Assembly (NCBI GenBank): GCA_035267045.1
Contig: DATFMH010000102.1
Span: 1 to 10,242, forward strand
Direction: 5' to 3'
Origin: DATFMH01 sp035267045
GTDB lineage: Bacteria; Bacteroidota; Rhodothermia; Balneolales; DATFMH01
DNA length: 10,242 bases
How positions within the stretch are numbered: position 1 is the first letter of the stretch; each line of letters starts with the position of its first letter. This document shows positions 1 to 7,007 of this stretch, in pieces. The notes beneath the pieces were generated by a model. The model did no database searches and was not told where the DNA came from. It saw only the letters and a list, made by a program, of their open reading frames with translations. The translations under genes were made by a program, and so were the position numbers.

Positions 1-626
1 CCCGGCGCAATAATTACGGCCACAGCCCCATTATCTTCAGCCAAATGAACTTTATGAGCAATTTCTTTATAGTGGTCGGCATCTTTCTTTGGGGTACCCG
101 GAAGTTCCTTTTGAATAATTAAAATTATTTTTCCCTTAACATTCACGTTGGCATAATCATTATAACCTTTATCGGGATACATGCTTCCATATCCGACCCA
201 TGCCAATGTGCCTTCGATTTTTGATGATATTGAATTGGCCCATGGAACGATTTTATTAAATCGTGTCGATAAACTTTTGGATCCATAGTGAATGCTGTTC
301 CCTTTTTCCCTTAATGTGACACCGGCTGCTATAGTGAATTCCTGGTAGTATGTACTGTCATCACCCATAGGTGTTAACCCGAAGAGATTGAAAGTATCTG
401 CAATATAATTTGCTGCAACAGCTTCCTGGGGTGAGCCGGCGGGGCGTGTGTTCTGCTGTTTTGGCGTTAATTTCCTGGCATGAAACCGCAGATCGCCAAC
501 TGTAATCCCAGGATGTAAAGTTGTCTTTATTTTACTACCCGAAGTGCAAGCCGAAAGGGTAATAATGGATACCACTAACAGGACAAAGTTATGATGGTCT
601 GGTGACTTGCTGAAAAGATTAATCAT
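1..626 (-). CDS. M28-family peptidase-like lipoprotein, N-terminal part (cut by left window edge)
   Basis: The reading frame is open from an ATG at 626 to the left edge, giving about 208 residues. Residues 14-27 form a hydrophobic signal ending in the lipobox Leu-Ser-Ala-Cys, so Cys27 would be lipidated and the mature protein exported and membrane anchored. The mature N-terminus has the pattern of M28 zinc aminopeptidases: a Pro-Ala-Gly-Ser-Pro segment, then AANYIADTF, then FGLTPMGDD and YYQEF. Further on there is a hydrophobic strand (KGKIILIIQ) followed by an HLAEDNGAVAVIIAPG stretch, typical of the protease-associated (PA) domain inserted in this family. The catalytic metal ligands would lie beyond the edge, so peptidase activity cannot be judged. 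No Shine-Dalgarno sequence is visible before the start, which is common in Bacteroidota. The gene is divergent from the thiamine receptor unit. The family assignment is fairly sure; the substrate is unknown. Confidence 0.75.
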   Translation of the reverse strand, partial: MINLFSKSPDHHNFVLLVVSIITLSACTSGSKIKTTLHPGITVGDLRFHARKLTPKQQNTRPAGSPQEAVAANYIADTFNLFGLTPMGDDSTYYQEFTIAAGVTLREKGNSIHYGSKSLSTRFNKIVPWANSISSKIEGTLAWVGYGSMYPDKGYNDYANVNVKGKIILIIQKELPGTPKKDADHYKEIAHKVHLAEDNGAVAVIIAP

Positions 627-725
627 GCAATAGGGAAAAGTTCATTATCCGATGTTTAACATTTTGAATAAGATACGAAATCATTGGAGATTACCTACAG
701 TAAGAAGAATATATGATGCCCTTTT

Positions 726-733
726 TAGATTTG
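726..733 (+). promoter_or_regulatory. Candidate Bacteroidota -7 promoter element upstream of the TPP riboswitch
   Basis: TAGATTTG matches the Bacteroidota -7 consensus TAnnTTTG exactly. It would start transcription near 740, about 40 nt before the riboswitch aptamer, which is a sensible distance. No good -33 TTTG element is seen at the expected spacing, so the call is tentative. Confidence 0.35.
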
Positions 734-779
734 TAATGCCGTAATAATAACCTTAATTTTACAATTGTAACCCGAAAAA

Positions 780-859
780 TGGTTGGGGGTGTTCCGTTAA
801 GGCGGAACTGAGATAATACCCCGGAACCTGATCCAGGTAATGCTGGCGAAGGAAAACCA
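780..859 (+). promoter_or_regulatory. TPP (thiamine pyrophosphate) riboswitch aptamer
   Basis: The conserved THI-element parts are present in order. P1 pairs GGTT (781-784) with AACC (855-858). P2 pairs GGGGT (786-790) with ACCCC (818-822). P3 pairs GTTCCG (791-796) with CGGAAC (803-808). The invariant CTGAGA pyrimidine-binding segment is at 808-813. The CCTGATCCAGG segment is at 827-837, followed by GTAATGCTGGCGAAGG, which matches the conserved pyrophosphate-sensing side. It lies upstream of a TonB-dependent receptor gene in the same direction, so the receptor should be repressed when TPP is plentiful. The helices and both signature loops were read directly; only the exact ends are approximate. 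Confidence 0.96.
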
Positions 860-902
860 GGGAGTGTATTTTAAAAAACACAATGCCTTCCTTTCCGCAG
901 CA

Positions 903-944
903 CCTCCTGGATTTCAATCTTTGAAATTCAAATTTAGAAGGAGG
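903..944 (+). promoter_or_regulatory. Riboswitch expression platform: Shine-Dalgarno-sequestering hairpin
   Basis: A strong Shine-Dalgarno AAGGAGGA lies at 938-945, nine bases before the receptor ATG. CCTCCT at 903-908 is its perfect complement. Between them a 7-bp inverted repeat (ATTTCAA 911-917 and TTGAAAT 921-927) would bring the two arms together. The alternative partner of the anti-Shine-Dalgarno is CCAGGGAG (857-864), which shares C857 and C858 with aptamer helix P1 and can pair with CTCCTGG (904-910) with one bulge. This fits a translational OFF switch: TPP stabilises P1, frees the CCTCCT arm and hides the ribosome site. The pairing was found by eye, not by folding software. Confidence 0.65.
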
Positions 945-953
945 AAAACTTAA

Positions 954-3347
954 ATGTTTATCAAAAAATGGTGCTTATTGGTGACGCTATTGTTATTGAG
1001 CAGCGTTACATCATGGGCACAAACGATTACCGGTACGGTATTGGATGCACAATCCAAAGATCCCTTGCCGGGAGCCAATATTGTACAGCAAGGTACCCAC
1101 AATGGCGTTGCCTCTGAAAAAGACGGCACTTTTACGATTAAACTGATTCCCCGGGGCGGCAAACAATTGACTGTTAGTTATGTGGGATATAAATCGCAGA
1201 CTGTTGAAGTACCGGAGAAAAAGCAGAAACTGACTATTCTGCTAATACCAAAAACCGTCATGAGTAGTGCGGTCCAGATCAAAGGATTACGAGTGGACAG
1301 CAAATCGGCTGTGACCTATGATAATATTTCTCAGAAGCAGATCAAGGAACAGAATCTGGGCCAGGATATTCCGTACCTGATTAACTTCACGCCTTCGGTG
1401 GTTACTACTTCCGATGCCGGTGCGGGTGTGGGTTATACAGGCATCCGTATCCGGGGTGTGGATCCAACACGTATCAATGTGACCATCAACGGTATACCAC
1501 TTAATGATTCCGAATCGCAGGCCGTTTACTGGGTGGATATCCCGGATTTGGCGTCTTCCATCCAAAGTATGCAGATACAGCGTGGTGTCGGCACATCGAC
1601 TAACGGGGCCGGAGCCTTTGGTGCCAGCATTAATATCCAGACCACCGGGATAGAACCTTCCGCATTTGGCGATGTAAATGTCTCATATGGCTCGTTCAAT
1701 ACACAGAAATATGATGTAAAAGTAGGGACGGGACTCATGAAAAACGGCTGGTCGTTTGATGCCCGGCTGTCTAAAATTCATTCCGATGGTTACATTGATC
1801 GTGCTTTTTCAGATCTGAAATCAATGTTTTTTACAGCCTCTCATTATGGCAAGCGTAGCTTATTACAGGTGAATATCTTTCCTGGTAAAGAGAAAACATA
1901 TCAGGCATGGTATGGTGTTAAGCAGAGTATACTCGATACAAACCGAACCTATAATCCCTACACTTACGATAATCAAACAGATAATTATAATCAGAATCAT
2001 TACCAGGTACTTTATTCCTATAAGCTGAAGAAAAACTGGACGGCTAATATTGCTCTTCACTATACCAAAGGGAAAGGGTACTACGAGGAGTATAAAAAGA
2101 ATCAACTGCTGAGTGATTATAGCCTGCAAAATGTTGTGCTGCCCGATACCGTAATAAAACGAACGGATTTAATCAGGCGCAAATGGCTTGACAATGATTT
2201 TTATGGATTGACGTATTCCACAAATATCAAACATGGCAACGTGTGGAATCTGGATGTTGGTGGTGCTTACAATATATATAAAGGTCAGCATTTCGGTCAT
2301 GTGATTTGGGCAAAATATTTCAGTAATGGGAATATTCGTCATCCTTATTACGACAATAATGCCACAAAAAAAGACGGTAATATTTATGCGAAGTTAACGT
2401 ATAATCTGACTCGAAAATTCAGTGCTTTTGGCGATCTGCAGATGCGTAATGTTAATTATAATTTCCTTGGCAACGGGATCGTGAAAAGAAATGGCAAAGA
2501 AACAATTGTTCCAACACAACAAACGGCTAATTTAACGTTTTGGAATCCCAAAATAGGCCTTAATTATCAATTTGATAAGGGACATCGTGTTTACACCTCT
2601 TTCAGTGTCGGTAACAAAGAACCCGGCCGTGACGAATATGTGGAATCAACCCCGCAAAGTCGTCCGAAGCCGGAAACATTGTATGACTGGGAAACAGGTT
2701 ACCGGTATGAATCACCTAAGATGGCTCTGGGCCTAACCGGTTATTTGATGGATTACAAGGATCAGCTGATACTTACCGGTCAGATCAATGATGTGGGCGC
2801 TTATATTCGCCAGAATGTTCCCAAAAGTTACCGGATGGGACTGGAATTACAGGCTGCTTTTCGAATTACCAATTTTCTACAGTGGTCAGGTAATGCCACC
2901 TTCAGCCGTAATAAAATTGATAAGTACAAAGCATTTGTCGATAACTATGATACAGGTGGACAAAAGGTATATTCATATCAAAACACAAATATTGCTTTCT
3001 CACCGAATATGTTGTTCAATTCCATCTTCCGGTTTTCCCATAAAAATCTGAAGGCGGATTTCATGTCAAAATATGTTGGGAAACAATATCTCGATAATAC
3101 CCAAAGTGAGTCGAGTATTTTGAAGGCCTATTTTATTAATGACCTGCGAGTAAATTATGATATCAAATCGGTTCCTATGGTCAATACGTTGCGGATTAGT
3201 TTCCTGTTAAACAACATATTTAATGAGATGTATTCCTCAAACGGGTATGATTATTCGTATATCTACAATGGACAAATGACAACTGAGAACTATTATTATC
3301 CACAGGCAGGAAGAAACTTTCTTGTTCAGCTTTCACTGAATTTCTAA
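954..3347 (+). CDS. TonB-dependent outer-membrane receptor, probable thiamine uptake
   Basis: This 797-residue protein is of usual length for a TonB-dependent transporter. It has a signal peptide (residues 1 to about 22, LLVTLLLLSSVTSWAQ) and a carboxypeptidase-regulatory-like domain (about 25-100, with GTVLDAQSKDPLPGANIVQQ and VSYVGYK). The plug domain spans about 118-230 (IRIRGVDPTRINVTINGIPLND and RGVGTSTNGAGAFGASINIQ). The rest is an aromatic-rich beta-barrel ending in Phe (QLSLNF), the usual outer-membrane insertion signal. The TPP riboswitch in its leader is the main reason to assign thiamine, or a thiamine phosphate or precursor, as the substrate. TPP-controlled outer-membrane receptors of this kind are known in Bacteroidota. 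The start is fixed by a strong Shine-Dalgarno at 938-945. Usually an inner-membrane PnuT-like transporter and a thiamine kinase or pyrophosphokinase gene are nearby, but none follows here and a terminator closes the unit. Family certain, substrate likely. Confidence 0.93.
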   Translation: MFIKKWCLLVTLLLLSSVTSWAQTITGTVLDAQSKDPLPGANIVQQGTHNGVASEKDGTFTIKLIPRGGKQLTVSYVGYKSQTVEVPEKKQKLTILLIPKTVMSSAVQIKGLRVDSKSAVTYDNISQKQIKEQNLGQDIPYLINFTPSVVTTSDAGAGVGYTGIRIRGVDPTRINVTINGIPLNDSESQAVYWVDIPDLASSIQSMQIQRGVGTSTNGAGAFGASINIQTTGIEPSAFGDVNVSYGSFNTQKYDVKVGTGLMKNGWSFDARLSKIHSDGYIDRAFSDLKSMFFTASHYGKRSLLQVNIFPGKEKTYQAWYGVKQSILDTNRTYNPYTYDNQTDNYNQNHYQVLYSYKLKKNWTANIALHYTKGKGYYEEYKKNQLLSDYSLQNVVLPDTVIKRTDLIRRKWLDNDFYGLTYSTNIKHGNVWNLDVGGAYNIYKGQHFGHVIWAKYFSNGNIRHPYYDNNATKKDGNIYAKLTYNLTRKFSAFGDLQMRNVNYNFLGNGIVKRNGKETIVPTQQTANLTFWNPKIGLNYQFDKGHRVYTSFSVGNKEPGRDEYVESTPQSRPKPETLYDWETGYRYESPKMALGLTGYLMDYKDQLILTGQINDVGAYIRQNVPKSYRMGLELQAAFRITNFLQWSGNATFSRNKIDKYKAFVDNYDTGGQKVYSYQNTNIAFSPNMLFNSIFRFSHKNLKADFMSKYVGKQYLDNTQSESSILKAYFINDLRVNYDIKSVPMVNTLRISFLLNNIFNEMYSSNGYDYSYIYNGQMTTENYYYPQAGRNFLVQLSLNF

Positions 3348-3361
3348 ATATACAGACATCA

Positions 3362-3385
3362 AAAAGGGGTCGATGGACCCCTTTT
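3362..3385 (+). terminator. Intrinsic terminator after the TonB receptor
   Basis: A perfect 10-bp stem pairs AAAAGGGGTC (3362-3371) with GACCCCTTTT (3376-3385) around a GATG tetraloop, 14 bases after the receptor stop. The T-rich 3' arm and the A-rich 5' arm mean it could work in both directions. It implies the receptor is transcribed alone. Confidence 0.9.
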
Positions 3386-3480
3386 GGGTTTCCTTATTAT
3401 ACGGAGTTAGATGTGTTAATCCGTGAATTACCTCACTTCTTAGATTATTTAAATAACTATTCTGATATAGCTATCTGTCA

Positions 3481-3726
3481 TTAATGCTCCATTATTCCCC
3501 GATTTTTTTGAGTGATATCATTACATCTATCCTTGTACAGGTAAACCATCGTAACTCCAACAACTAATGCACCACCCAATGAAGAAACGGTTGCAGATGT
3601 TAATGTTAAGGTATTTAAGCCTAAGCTGCTAAATACGGTTAAAAGGAGTATTGAAATAGAGAAAGTTGCAAAAAAGGCTGTAAAGAAAATGAAAGTTTTT
3701 GGACTGTCGGAAGTTGAAATATGCAT
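3481..3726 (-). CDS. Small hypothetical membrane protein, two predicted transmembrane segments
   Basis: An 81-residue frame with an ATG start. It has a short polar N-terminus, a hydrophobic segment at about residues 11-34 (FIFFTAFFATFSISILLLTVF), a second at about 43-63 (SATVSSLGGALVVGVTMVYLY), and a basic polar tail (YKDRCNDITQKNRG). A two-helix hairpin with both ends on the same side would fit. No Shine-Dalgarno precedes the ATG and I recognise no family. The alternation of hydrophobic and charged stretches argues for a real gene, but AT-rich DNA can produce such frames by chance. It stands alone between the receptor terminator and an AT-rich intergenic stretch, so its neighbours give no functional hint. 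Confidence 0.45.
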   Translation of the reverse strand: MHISTSDSPKTFIFFTAFFATFSISILLLTVFSSLGLNTLTLTSATVSSLGGALVVGVTMVYLYKDRCNDITQKNRGIMEH

Positions 3727-3798
3727 AATTGTTTACAACATTTATGGTGAAAGATAGGAGATTTTGCATTAACCAAAGTGTCCGGGTTATATAACATC

Positions 3799-3829
3799 CT
3801 TATACCGAACCAGTTAAAGATGGTATAAG
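3799..3829. repeat. Inverted repeat in the intergenic region
   Basis: CTTATACC (3799-3806) and GGTATAAG (3822-3829) form a perfect 8-bp inverted repeat around a 15-base spacer. It lies 73-103 bases upstream of the leftward small membrane protein gene and could be an operator or a weak hairpin. No T-run follows, so an intrinsic terminator is unlikely. The rest of 3727-3944 shows nothing I can interpret. Confidence 0.5.
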
Positions 3830-3944
3830 ATCATCCTGCTTACAATTATAAATATCGCTAATAATCGTCGAGATAAATTTTGTAGATATCCATAGCAAAC
3901 CCGTCATGTTACCGTTGATAAACCCTCAGCACAAAATAACAACC

Positions 3945-4199
3945 TTAGTAATATTTTAGCTTTTTACCCTCTTCTATCAAATAATAATTATCAATGAGAT
4001 AAGCAAATAAATAGACAGGATAAATGATAATGTTGTCAGAAAAAGCGCTAAGTATGTATTTAGAAGAAAGAAAATAGATTAAAGTAAGAATGTAGAACGG
4101 CCACAAATAAACTACACGGAAGCTGAAATCCGCCAATATCTAAATACACTCAATAACCACTTGACCAAATATCCCTGTTGATTCAATAATAACTTCAGA
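3945..4199 (-). pseudogene. Probable remnant of a small membrane protein gene
   Basis: A 63-residue frame from a TTG at 4136 ends at 3945. It is hydrophobic and aromatic-rich (VVYLWPFYILTLIYFLSSKY near its N-terminus and a polar EEGKKLKYY tail). Upstream in the same frame, beyond a TAG at 4142-4140, 19 more residues read SEVIIESTGIFGQVVIECI. That amphipathic, protein-like stretch leads straight into the frame but has no ATG. It overlaps the last bases of msrA in another frame. The simplest reading is a decayed gene that lost its start and gained a nonsense codon. Alternatives are a short gene starting at the TTG, which has no clear ribosome site, or chance coding in AT-rich DNA. No family is recognised. 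Confidence 0.35.
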
Positions 4200-4749
4200 A
4201 TTCTTCCTGCCACAGATAAGAAAAATCCTTTTTTAGTATTTGAACTTTGGGGGCGATCACAAAAGTACAATAGGGTTGATTCTGATTATTGTTATAGTAA
4301 TCATGATGATAATCTTCCGCCTTAAAAAAATTCTTCAAAGGCTGGATTTCAGTAACGATCGGATCTTTCCACAGGCCGGTGCGATCCGTTTCATTTTTGG
4401 ATTTTACAGCGACTCCTTTTTGTTCTTCATTGTGATAGAAAATTACGGATCGGTATTGTGTGCCCATGTCGGCCCCCTGTCTGTTTGGTGTCGTAGGGTT
4501 ATGGGTATGCCAGAATACTTCCAATAGTTCTTCAAATGTAACGACGGACGGATCAAATGTGATTCTTGCAACTTCGGCGTGGCCCGTTTGTCCGGTGCAG
4601 ACTTGTTCATATGTCGGATTATCCACATTACCTCCCGAATACCCGGGCGCAACCGATACCACACCTTTTACTCTCTGAAAAATGGCTTCGATACACCAGA
4701 AACATCCGGCTCCCAGTGTGGCTTTTTCATACGATTGGTCGTTTTCCAT
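4195..4749 (-). CDS. msrA: Peptide-methionine (S)-S-oxide reductase MsrA
   Basis: This enzyme reduces the S form of methionine sulfoxide, free or in proteins, with reducing power from thioredoxin, and repairs oxidative damage in the cytoplasm. The 184-residue protein carries the family hallmark GCFWC (residues 15-19) with catalytic Cys16. Other conserved parts follow: PGYSGG (35-40), TGHAEV (55-60), FWHTHNPT (79-86), the QGADMGTQYRS segment (91-101) and the C-terminal PYCTFVIAPK (159-168), whose Cys161 could resolve the disulfide. No signal peptide is present. I chose the ATG at 4749; a TTG at 4800 would add 17 residues that do not resemble the family and lack a ribosome site. It is transcribed divergently from the aldo/keto reductase across about 200 bases and has no fused MsrB domain. 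Confidence 0.97.
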   Translation of the reverse strand: MENDQSYEKATLGAGCFWCIEAIFQRVKGVVSVAPGYSGGNVDNPTYEQVCTGQTGHAEVARITFDPSVVTFEELLEVFWHTHNPTTPNRQGADMGTQYRSVIFYHNEEQKGVAVKSKNETDRTGLWKDPIVTEIQPLKNFFKAEDYHHDYYNNNQNQPYCTFVIAPKVQILKKDFSYLWQEEF

Positions 4750-4949
4750 TACTATTCTAAAATTGGCTATTTTTTTTGTGTTCAATACCGTTTGCGTCAA
4801 TAACAGATTTTAGTATTCGACCGTTCAATGATCCCTCACATTTATATACTGAACTTGTAAATTATTTACTAAAAATGAAACGTTAAGGAAACTTTATTCA
4901 TTTAAAAAGACGAAGTGAAAAATTAGTAATAAAAAAACAGTAAAATTTT

Positions 4950-5783
4950 ATGAACACAATTACAGCAATTCAGAAAACAACCGAATTGCATAACGGCGTT
5001 AAAATGCCCTGGCTTGGATTAGGAACTTATTTGTCAGAACCAGGTGAAGTGGAAGATGCTGTGAAAACAGCTTTACAGGTAGGCTACAGAAGCATTGATA
5101 CAGCCGCCTTTTACAGGAATGAATTAAACATAGGGAAGGCCATAAAAGAAAGCGATGTTAATCGTGATGAGATCTTTCTGACATCCAAAGTCTGGAACTC
5201 CGATCAGGGGTATGATAAAACGTTGCAGGCCTTTGATAAGAGTTTGGAACAACTGGGAACCGAGTATCTTGATCTTTACCTGGTTCACTGGCCGGTGAAA
5301 GGTAAGTTTTTAGATACATGGAAAGCGCTGGAAAAATTATACGAAGAAAAGCGGGTCAGAGCCATTGGAGTTAGTAATTTCCTGGTACATCACCTGGAAG
5401 AATTAATGGGCAAAGCCAAAATTATTCCAATGGTTAACCAGGTTGAATTTCATCCCTACCTGGTACAAAAAGATCTGATGTTGTTCTGTCTTGAAAATAA
5501 TATTCAGCAGGAAGCATGGAGCCCGATTATGAAAGGCCGTGCAGATGAAGTGGAACTGCTCAGGAAACTGGCGGAAAAATATAAAAAGACTCCGACACAA
5601 ATAGTACTGCGATGGGATTTGCAGCATAATGTGGTGACAATTCCAAAATCCGTACACGACAATCGTATCGAAGAAAATTCACAGATATTTGATTTTACAT
5701 TAACCGAAGATGAGATGGCGAGTATCGATATGCTGGATAAACATGATCGTTTTGGTCCTGATCCGGATCATGTCACTTTCTGA
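4950..5783 (+). CDS. Aldo/keto reductase (2,5-diketo-gluconate reductase / YvgN-like, AKR5-type)
   Basis: A 277-residue cytoplasmic NADPH-dependent carbonyl reductase of normal length. The TIM-barrel signatures are clear: MPWLGLGTY (19-27), GYRSIDTAAFYRNE (45-58), the LDLYLVHWP strand (107-115), RAIGVSNF (137-144), NQVEFHPYL (163-171) and the cofactor-phosphate-binding IPKSVHDNRIEEN (231-243). The catalytic tetrad is complete: Asp50, Tyr55, Lys80 and His113. Relatives reduce methylglyoxal, other small aldehydes or 2,5-diketo-D-gluconate; the natural substrate cannot be read from sequence. The ATG is preceded by an A-rich stretch with no Shine-Dalgarno, normal for this phylum. It appears monocistronic, with a hairpin 24 bases after the stop. 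With divergent msrA it may form a detoxification pair, but that is only inference. Confidence 0.95.
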   Translation: MNTITAIQKTTELHNGVKMPWLGLGTYLSEPGEVEDAVKTALQVGYRSIDTAAFYRNELNIGKAIKESDVNRDEIFLTSKVWNSDQGYDKTLQAFDKSLEQLGTEYLDLYLVHWPVKGKFLDTWKALEKLYEEKRVRAIGVSNFLVHHLEELMGKAKIIPMVNQVEFHPYLVQKDLMLFCLENNIQQEAWSPIMKGRADEVELLRKLAEKYKKTPTQIVLRWDLQHNVVTIPKSVHDNRIEENSQIFDFTLTEDEMASIDMLDKHDRFGPDPDHVTF

Positions 5784-5807
5784 ATTAAAAAAATTGTATT
5801 GCCAAGA

Positions 5808-5834
5808 CAGTCAACCTTCCCTATGGATTGACTG
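5808..5834. terminator. Probable bidirectional terminator hairpin between convergent genes
   Basis: CAGTCAA (5808-5814) pairs with TTGACTG (5828-5834), and an inner CC/GG pair is offset by one base; the loop is about 8 bases. A T-rich stretch (ATTTTAGGGTATTTT) follows on the plus strand and AT-rich DNA lies on the other side. It sits between the ends of the rightward aldo/keto reductase and the leftward HMA2-like gene and could serve both. The stem is modest in GC. Confidence 0.55.
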
Positions 5835-5879
5835 ATTTTAGGGTATTTTAATAATTGTTAATCTGTCTGTGACTGTGTT

Positions 5880-6464
5880 TTAATTACCTGTCACGTTTTT
5901 GTCACTATCCGGTTTTCTCGGATTAAGGATAAAATAGGACGTAAAAGCAAACCACATATAGGTATACCAATCAGGGAAAGCTAATCTTTCACTTGCAAGT
6001 AAGCGCTTTAAACCCAAAGAGAAAAGCAATAGGGGAAACGCATCGTTAATTCCTAAAAATCCACCTGTCGATTTTTTAAACCTGTTATTTAGACCCCGGA
6101 AGAATGTACTGATCTCATCTGACATACTCGGTATACTATTATTTGAGTGATTAGAAGCCATCTTGTATATGTCATCCAAAGGCAGATCTTCCGGAAGGAT
6201 CCCCGAAGAGGCTAAATTCTGAATCCAATCCAATAACTCCTGATAACGAGACTGATCATAGGTTACTAAAATCCCCCCCGTCTTTAAATTAAATTCAGTA
6301 TTAAGTAAGAATGGGATCTCCGTTATGCTTTTCTGAATGGATTTAGCCATAGCAGGATTATTTTTTAACTGGGGAGTACGGAGTCTTATGCGACCGGGAA
6401 TAAAGTGTGCAATTTGAATTTGTTCCAAATCAATGGACGTACCATTTATATTTAATAATTTCAT
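5880..6464 (-). CDS. HMA2-like domain membrane protein (leftward cassette)
   Basis: This 194-residue protein has an N-terminal heavy-metal-associated-like domain of the HMA2 type, about residues 16-95. It contains the segment AHFIPGRIRLR (19-29), a helix, and the strand GGILVTYD (63-70), consistent with a beta-alpha-beta-beta-alpha-beta fold. The classical CxxC metal site is absent; in fact there is no cysteine at all. A polar linker (about 96-138) leads to two hydrophobic segments (about 142-157 and 163-181, with DAFPLLLFSLGLKRLL and WYTYMWFAFTSYFIL), so the C-terminus should sit in the membrane. It is a paralogue of the rightward gene at 7314 with the same layout, and the same N-terminal motif occurs in the ATPase. 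It starts 18 bases after the DUF5132-like gene and is surely in one operon with it. The role is inferred: a partner in metal handling or organelle formation. Confidence 0.85.
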   Translation of the reverse strand: MKLLNINGTSIDLEQIQIAHFIPGRIRLRTPQLKNNPAMAKSIQKSITEIPFLLNTEFNLKTGGILVTYDQSRYQELLDWIQNLASSGILPEDLPLDDIYKMASNHSNNSIPSMSDEISTFFRGLNNRFKKSTGGFLGINDAFPLLLFSLGLKRLLASERLAFPDWYTYMWFAFTSYFILNPRKPDSDKNVTGN

Positions 6465-6482
6465 AATGTTGATTTATTAAGA

Positions 6483-6683
6483 CTATGATTTGGTTTTATT
6501 CATTTCCATACGCACTTCAGCCATTAAATCTTCAAAATCTTCCCCTGTAATGGCCGCCATTTCCCGGAAATGCTCTCCGACTTTGACAGCCCCTTTTACA
6601 ATTTCTTTTTCAATCGGACGAAATCGTTTCATCAGAATGGGTATGGCTAGCAATGTCCCTAAGCCTAATATCTTATTAATCAT
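6483..6683 (-). CDS. DUF5132-like small membrane protein (leftward cassette)
   Basis: A 66-residue protein with one short hydrophobic segment (residues 4-18, KILGLGTLLAIPILM), then the family-type FRPIEKEIVKGAV (21-33) and an acidic helical tail TGEDFEDLMAEVRMEM (46-61). This matches the DUF5132 pattern of a membrane anchor, an Arg-Pro-x-x-Lys turn and a Glu-Asp-Leu-x-Ala-Glu end. The ATG at 6683 has a G-rich ribosome site (AGGGGGAGA) about seven bases upstream, stronger than most in this window. It is the first gene of the leftward cassette. Its paralogue at 7008 is the first gene of the rightward cassette. The biochemical function of the family is not known to me; proteins of this kind occur next to HMA2-domain ATPases. 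Confidence 0.82.
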   Translation of the reverse strand: MINKILGLGTLLAIPILMKRFRPIEKEIVKGAVKVGEHFREMAAITGEDFEDLMAEVRMEMNKTKS

Positions 6684-6718
6684 TATACATCTCCCCCTAT
6701 TCTTTTAAATGTTTCAAT

Positions 6719-6766
6719 AATAATATTGACTTCCTGAATGAAGTTTTTCACATGAATAATATTGAC
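6719..6766. repeat. Two 12-bp direct repeats in the shared intergenic region
   Basis: AATAATATTGAC occurs at 6719-6730 and again at 6755-6766, 36 bases apart, both preceded two bases or fewer by similar A/T-rich sequence. They lie 36-83 bases upstream of the leftward cassette start. They could be binding sites for a shared regulator or remnants of a local duplication. Each contains TTGAC, but no convincing -10 or -7 partner was found for either. Confidence 0.5.
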
Positions 6767-6921
6767 CTTCGCTATACTTCCGGGAAATCATAAATTCAGG
6801 TAATCCCTTACAATTTATTAGAAGACAAACTGTATATCTGTGAGTTAGTAAAATCTTAATATTAAATATGGAAAACTATATATGACCTGTTAGATATTAT
6901 AATTACGCTGTTATCTATTAG

Positions 6922-6935
6922 ATCTTTATAAAGAT
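6922..6935. promoter_or_regulatory. Perfect 14-bp palindrome, candidate operator for the rightward cassette
   Basis: ATCTTTATAAAGAT is a perfect 14-bp palindrome, 73-86 bases before the rightward DUF5132-like start. TTATCT at 6911-6916 and AGATAA at 6932-6937 add a second, wider symmetry. This suits a dimeric repressor, perhaps metal-responsive, but the match to a named consensus (for example Fur) is not good enough to claim. No exact TAnnTTTG promoter element was found in 6684-7007, on either strand. Confidence 0.4.
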
Positions 6936-7007
6936 AATATTTACAGGATGATCTCTGTGTTATTATTAAATGGTAACTATAAATAAAAATTATAAATGGA
7001 GAGTATC

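Noticed and set aside
1287..2129. Leftward frames of 70-92 residues inside the TonB receptor gene
   Set aside because: They are antisense to clear plug and barrel coding sequence, and their translations resemble no family.
3391..4194. tRNA, rRNA or structured RNA gene in the AT-rich middle region
   Set aside because: No cloverleaf, conserved loop motif or GC-rich structured block was seen apart from the short inverted repeat at 3799-3829.
4750..4800. Longer msrA starting at a TTG (4800)
   Set aside because: The extra 17 residues look unlike MsrA, no ribosome site precedes the TTG, and the ATG at 4749 gives the normal family length.
4240..4803. Several rightward frames of 64-95 residues across msrA
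   Set aside because: All lie opposite the well-conserved msrA coding sequence and have no protein-like features of their own.
6490..6708. Rightward 72-residue frame opposite the leftward DUF5132-like gene
   Set aside because: It is an antisense shadow of a gene with a good ribosome site and a recognisable family pattern.
6719..6766. CRISPR array or transposon end
   Set aside because: Only two copies of a 12-bp repeat are present, with no cas or transposase gene and no terminal inverted repeats.
6996..7007. Upstream ATG at 6996 for the DUF5132-like protein
   Set aside because: The GGAGAG overlapping this ATG is well placed as the ribosome site for the ATG at 7008; the four extra residues add nothing to the family pattern.
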